This document shows positions 53,607 to 57,153 of a stretch of 57,153 nt of DNA, piece after piece. Source of the DNA: Gemmataceae bacterium (GTDB lineage: Bacteria; Planctomycetota; Planctomycetia; Gemmatales; Gemmataceae). Location of the stretch: assembly GCA_025055215.1 (NCBI GenBank), contig JANWYO010000061.1, forward strand, positions 1 through 57,153, in the 5' to 3' direction. Below the pieces are notes generated by a model, which worked only from the letters and a program-made list of their open reading frames with translations, was not told the DNA's origin and searched no databases. The translations under genes were made by a program, and so were the position numbers. Every line of letters starts with the position of its first letter. Within the stretch, counting starts at the first letter, position 1.

Positions 53607-54157
53607 GGCCGGGCTTGCCTTTGCAGCGACTGAGTGACACATGCGTGCAGGGCGCGTCGGATGCGGCTGAGGGCGCGGTAAACGGCATCGACGGTACGTT
53701 GCAGCTGCTGGGCGATGGCTTCGACGGACAAGCCGTCGCTATAGCGGAGCCTCAGTAGAGTGCGGTGGTCGGGCGGCAGCTTGGCGATGCACCCTGCCAG
53801 CGCTTGGGCCCGATCGTCCAACTCGTCGCCGCGGGCAATTGCTTCCTCCGCGACCGACTCCAGGAACTCGGGGCTGAGTTCCAGCCGGTCGCGTTGGCGG
53901 CGCTTTCGCCAAGCCAGCACTTGATGGAAGGCGATTTTGCAGGCCCAGGCAGCGAAATTGGTGCCGGGTTGAAATCGCCCAAACTCCCGCCACAGCACCA
54001 GGTTGGTCTCCTGAACGATCTCCTCGGCGTCGTCCCAGCGCGGCACGAGGCTGAGGACATAGAGGAAAATCCGACGCTGATGCTGCCCCAGCAGGCGAAC
54101 AAACGCCTCCACCTGCTCGGAAGAAAGACCAGCGTCCGGCGGGGTCGGAGAAGCCAT
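53603..54157 (-). CDS. ECF-family sigma factor (planctomycete/Rhodopirellula type)
   Basis: A 184-residue sigma factor. Region 2 lies at about 14-85 (FVRLLGQHQRRIFLYVLSLV, WDDAEEIVQETNLVLWREFG, AWACKIAFHQVLAWRKRR); region 4 at about 122-175 (LPPDHRTLLRLRYSDGLSVE and IAQQLQRTVDAVYRALSRIR). The Met of MASPTPP was chosen; the 48 extra residues of the long frame are not sigma-like and cross the dyad upstream. It is translationally coupled to the FecR gene and divergent from the cytochrome-type gene, a known planctomycete arrangement. Confidence 0.93.
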   Translation of the reverse strand: MASPTPPDAGLSSEQVEAFVRLLGQHQRRIFLYVLSLVPRWDDAEEIVQETNLVLWREFGRFQPGTNFAAWACKIAFHQVLAWRKRRQRDRLELSPEFLESVAEEAIARGDELDDRAQALAGCIAKLPPDHRTLLRLRYSDGLSVEAIAQQLQRTVDAVYRALSRIRRALHACVTQSLQRQARP

Positions 54158-54242
54158 GCGCGGACCGTCGTGCGCTGCCACGTCCGGGCCGCCGCCAGCG
54201 TCGGCGGCGGCCACCAAAAGAAATAAAGCCCGAAGCGGTCCC

Positions 54243-54266
54243 TTTTGGACAAATTTGTGTCCAAAA
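54243..54266. promoter_or_regulatory. AT-rich dyad between the ECF sigma and PSCyt/PSD1 genes
   Basis: TTTTGGACA (54243-54251) and TGTCCAAAA (54258-54266) are perfect inverted copies, 6 bp apart, with the inner palindrome ACAAATTTGT across the centre. It is 85 bp from the sigma start and 79 bp from the PSCyt/PSD1 start, in the middle of a 188-bp divergent region that is otherwise GC-rich. It looks like an operator or a shared control site. Confidence 0.6.
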
Positions 54267-54345
54267 CTGGCCGCATCGGCTCTTTTACGGATAGACTCCA
54301 TCTTGACCCGCCTGGTTTCTGCCCGCCGCGAGAGGATTTGCCATC

Positions 54346-57153
54346 ATGCCTAACGTGGGACACTGGGTCGGGGGCGCAGCGGTGCTGTGGCTGGCATCCG
54401 TCGCAGCGGCGACCTCCCCCGATCGGGCCGGGGTTGAGTTTTTCGAGCAGAAAATCCGGCCTGTCCTTGTCAAGCATTGTTACTCCTGCCATTCCGCTGA
54501 GGCGAAAAAGGTCAAAGGCGGTCTGCTACTCGATACGCGGGCCGGCATGCTCAAGGGAGGGGACACAGGCCCGGCCGTCGTCCCCTTTAAGGTTGAAGAG
54601 AGCCTGGTGATTAAAGCTCTCCGGCACGATGAGTTGGCGATGCCCCCCTCGACGAAGTTGCCGGATGACGTCATCGGCGATTTTGAGCGCTGGATCCGCC
54701 TGGGGGCCCCCGACCCGCGCGACGGGCAGCTGGCGGTCAGCAAGCCGGCCATCGACCTCGAAGCCGGTCGGAAGTTCTGGTCCTTCCAGCCCCTGCGGGC
54801 GACGCCGCCGCCGACGGTGCGCGACACGGCCTGGCCTTGGACCGACATCGACCGCTTCCTCTTGGCCGCTCTGGAGGCCCGGGGCTTGAAGCCAACCCGC
54901 GACGCTGACCGGGAAACACTCGTCCGCCGCGTGACGATCGCCCTGACCGGCCTGCCGCCCACCCCCGACGAGCTGGACGAGGTGTGTCACGACCCATCGC
55001 CGGCGTGGTTCGAGCGCCTGGTGGATCGCCTCCTGGCATCGCCGCACTTCGGCGAGCGCTGGGGCCGGCATTGGCTGGACGTGGCCCGGTACGCCGACTC
55101 CAACGGCAAGGACGAAAACCTCACCTTTCACGAGGCGTTTCGCTACCGCGATTATGTGATCCAGGCCTTCAACACGGACAAGCCGTTCGACCGGTTCTTG
55201 ATCGAGCAGCTGGCGGGCGACCTTCTTCCCGCCGACTCCCCGCAGCAACGCGACGAGCAATTGACGGCCACGGGCTTCCTGGTCGTGGGGCCAAAGGTCC
55301 TCGCCGACCGCGATGTCGTCAAGCGGCGCGCCGATGTCATCGACGAGCAGCTCGACACGATGGGCCGGGCGTTTCTCGGCATGACGCTGGGTTGCGCTCG
55401 CTGCCACGACCACAAGTTCGACCCCATCCCGAGCAGCGACTATTACGCCCTGGCGGGGATCTTCGGCAGCACCCGCACCCTCGACGGCATCAAGGCCGGC
55501 AACGCCGTTATCTCGGGTTGGATGCTTCGGCCCCTCGGACCGGATGGCGAGGCCCGCTGGGCCGCGCACAAAGAGCACCAGAAGAAGCTGGCAGCTCTGG
55601 CTGGCCAGATCAAGAAACTCCGCGACGAACTCAAAGGGCACGAGGACAAGGCCACGATGCGCGTGCCCTCCCGGCTCATCGGCTTCACCGTGGACGACAA
55701 GGAGGCACAACTGATCGGCACCTGGAAGCCATCCACCTTCAGCCGGCCGTACGTGGGCGACGGCTACATCCACGACGACAAGTCGGGGAAGGGGGAAAAG
55801 TCGGCGACCTTCACCCCCAAGCTCCCCAAGGCTGGCGAGTACGAGGTGTTCCTCGCGTACACGCCGGGCAAAGGCCGAGCGACCAATGTCCCCGTCACCA
55901 TCCGACACGCCAGCGGTGAAACTACCGTGCGGGTCAACCAGGAAGAAAGGCCCCCGCTCGACAATTTGTTCCGCTCGGTGGGCACCTTCCGCTTTGAGGC
56001 CGGCAGCAGCGGCTCGGTGACCATCAGCAACCAGGGGACGATCGGCTACGTCATCGTCGATGCCGTGCGCTTTGTGCCAACCGGGGCGTTGGGCAAAGAC
56101 CCCGAGATGGCGATGGGCGTTCCCGCCGAGGTGAAGGAAAAGATTGCCGACGTGCAGGCCCGGCTGAAAGCCCTGGAGGCCGAGGAGCGTGCCCTGAAGG
56201 CGGCGAGCCCGCCCGAGCCGGAGCTGGTGATGGCGGTCCGCGACGAGGACACCATCGAAGACATGCGCATCCACCTGCGAGGCAATCCCCATGCCCTCGG
56301 CGACGTCGTGCCGCGCGGCTTCTTGTCGGTGCTGAGCGTCGGCCCACGGCCGACGCTCCCCCCGAATCAGTCGGGGCGGGTCGAACTGGCCCAGTGGCTC
56401 GTCGGCCCCGCCCAGCCTCTCACCAGTCGCGTCTTCGTCAACCGCGTCTGGAAGCACCTGTTTGGCGAGGGCCTGGTGCGGACCGTCGATAACTTCGGCA
56501 CCCAGGGGGAGCCACCAACCCATCCGGAACTGCTCGACGAACTGGCGCGGCGTTTCATCGCCGACGGCTGGTCGGTCAAGAAACTCATCCGCGCCATCCT
56601 GCTGAGTCACGCTTATCGGTTGAGCGCGGACGCGGAGCCGGCTTTGGTGCGTGCGGACCCGGACAATCGACTCTTCGGACGAGCTTGTCGTCGGCGGGTC
56701 GAAGCCGAGGTCATTCGCGACAGCATCCTGGCCGTCGCCGGCACCCTCGACCGCACGATGGGTGGCTCATCCGTGACGAACCTCGGCGAGCGGGCCATCG
56801 ACAACAGCTCGCAAGGCGGTTTGCAGGCCCAGATGGAGAGCAGCGTTCGCCGGAGCGTCTATCTGCCGATCATCCGCAATGAGCTGCCCAAGGTCTTCGA
56901 GGTGTTCGATTTTGCCGACGCCGACGTCAGCACCGGCCGACGGGATACCACCACGGTGCCGACGCAAGCGCTCTACCTGCTGAATAGCCCGTTTGTGCTC
57001 GCCCAGGCCCAGCAAACCGCCCGCCGACTGCTGGCCCTGCCCACGGACGACGCCGGCCGGCTCACGGACCTTTACCGCCGGGCGCTCGGCCGCCGGCCGA
57101 GCGCCCCGGAACGGGCCGCGGCCCCGCGGCGACGCGACCACCGCCGCCCCACC
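54346..57153 (+). CDS. PSCyt1-DUF1549-DUF1553 cytochrome-type protein (3' end cut)
   Basis: At least 936 residues, running off the right edge without a stop. A signal peptide (about 1-23) is followed by the PSCyt1 heme-binding-like domain with CYSCH (45-49). DUF1549 comes next (FGERWGRHWLDVARYADSNG) and holds a second CxxCH, CARCH at 350-354. A coiled segment (about 405-436) precedes a golvesin/Xly-like beta domain (about 458-578; PKAGEYEVFLAYTPG, YVIVDAVRFVP) and a second coil. DUF1553 starts near 679 (LTSRVFVNRVWKHLFGEG, TQALYLLNSPFV). Such proteins are secreted, of unknown enzymatic role, and linked to polysaccharide use. AGAGGA precedes the ATG. The final dozen residues, rich in Arg, look unlike the family. 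Confidence 0.93.
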   Translation, partial: MPNVGHWVGGAAVLWLASVAAATSPDRAGVEFFEQKIRPVLVKHCYSCHSAEAKKVKGGLLLDTRAGMLKGGDTGPAVVPFKVEESLVIKALRHDELAMPPSTKLPDDVIGDFERWIRLGAPDPRDGQLAVSKPAIDLEAGRKFWSFQPLRATPPPTVRDTAWPWTDIDRFLLAALEARGLKPTRDADRETLVRRVTIALTGLPPTPDELDEVCHDPSPAWFERLVDRLLASPHFGERWGRHWLDVARYADSNGKDENLTFHEAFRYRDYVIQAFNTDKPFDRFLIEQLAGDLLPADSPQQRDEQLTATGFLVVGPKVLADRDVVKRRADVIDEQLDTMGRAFLGMTLGCARCHDHKFDPIPSSDYYALAGIFGSTRTLDGIKAGNAVISGWMLRPLGPDGEARWAAHKEHQKKLAALAGQIKKLRDELKGHEDKATMRVPSRLIGFTVDDKEAQLIGTWKPSTFSRPYVGDGYIHDDKSGKGEKSATFTPKLPKAGEYEVFLAYTPGKGRATNVPVTIRHASGETTVRVNQEERPPLDNLFRSVGTFRFEAGSSGSVTISNQGTIGYVIVDAVRFVPTGALGKDPEMAMGVPAEVKEKIADVQARLKALEAEERALKAASPPEPELVMAVRDEDTIEDMRIHLRGNPHALGDVVPRGFLSVLSVGPRPTLPPNQSGRVELAQWLVGPAQPLTSRVFVNRVWKHLFGEGLVRTVDNFGTQGEPPTHPELLDELARRFIADGWSVKKLIRAILLSHAYRLSADAEPALVRADPDNRLFGRACRRRVEAEVIRDSILAVAGTLDRTMGGSSVTNLGERAIDNSSQGGLQAQMESSVRRSVYLPIIRNELPKVFEVFDFADADVSTGRRDTTTVPTQALYLLNSPFVLAQAQQTARRLLALPTDDAGRLTDLYRRALGRRPSAPERAAAPRRRDHRRPT

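Noticed and set aside
54526-56610. 694-codon minus-strand frame opposite the PSCyt/PSD1 gene
   Set aside because: It is a shadow caused by the GC-rich third positions of the real gene; no recognisable domain.

Overview
The window is high-GC bacterial DNA that reads as a planctomycete, most likely of the Gemmata group. The reasons are family-level: a PSCyt1/DUF1549/DUF1553 cytochrome-type protein beside an ECF sigma/FecR pair, a DUF1080 domain fused to a Ser/Thr kinase, three Hanks-type kinases (two with the N-terminal helical module common in Gemmataceae kinases), a secreted sulfatase, a DUF3616 protein, a PQQ-like propeller protein and an LPPEERL-repeat nuclease-like protein. No rRNA, tRNA, CRISPR array, prophage or insertion sequence was seen. 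The left and right ends cut through genes.

Layout. 1-3021: a MacAB-like export operon on the minus strand (adaptor, ATPase, truncated permease). 3292-10485: a dimethylformamidase-like protein, an ECF sigma/anti-sigma pair, an AMP nucleosidase-like enzyme, an unknown secreted protein and IMP dehydrogenase. 10786-21414: a glycosyltransferase with TPR-like tail, a YhaM-like HD nuclease, a DUF3616 protein, a kinase with a beta-helix-like tail, a PQQ-like propeller, a sulfatase and a small membrane protein. 21679-28216: a YbaK-like protein, then a minus-strand run of aldehyde dehydrogenase, class III aminotransferase, M50 protease and sugar-phosphate isomerase with a good promoter, and a Tat-exported isomerase. 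28462-31182: hutI, hutG and csrA. 31349-42679: an Rpn/PD-(D/E)XK-like protein, a HEAT protein, a membrane kinase coupled to an aldo-keto reductase, a lactonase, a large secreted protein, triosephosphate isomerase and the kinase-DUF1080 fusion. 43059-48827: a small secreted protein, a class V aminotransferase, an XRE regulator, and glpK-DUF58-DUF4381. 48859-57153: an ATP-grasp-like protein, the dTDP-sugar genes rfbB-rfbA, FecR-DNRLRE with its ECF sigma, and the divergent PSCyt/PSD1 gene, which runs off the end.

The most notable non-coding signal is a degenerate family of roughly 120-250 bp repeats found six times, always between genes and in both orientations. One copy carries five tandem units of about 20 bp. 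Strong GC-rich hairpins recur at gene ends, where they are probably terminators, but also between divergent genes and once inside a kinase reading frame. An AT-rich dyad sits midway between the second ECF sigma gene and the PSCyt/PSD1 gene and is a good operator candidate.
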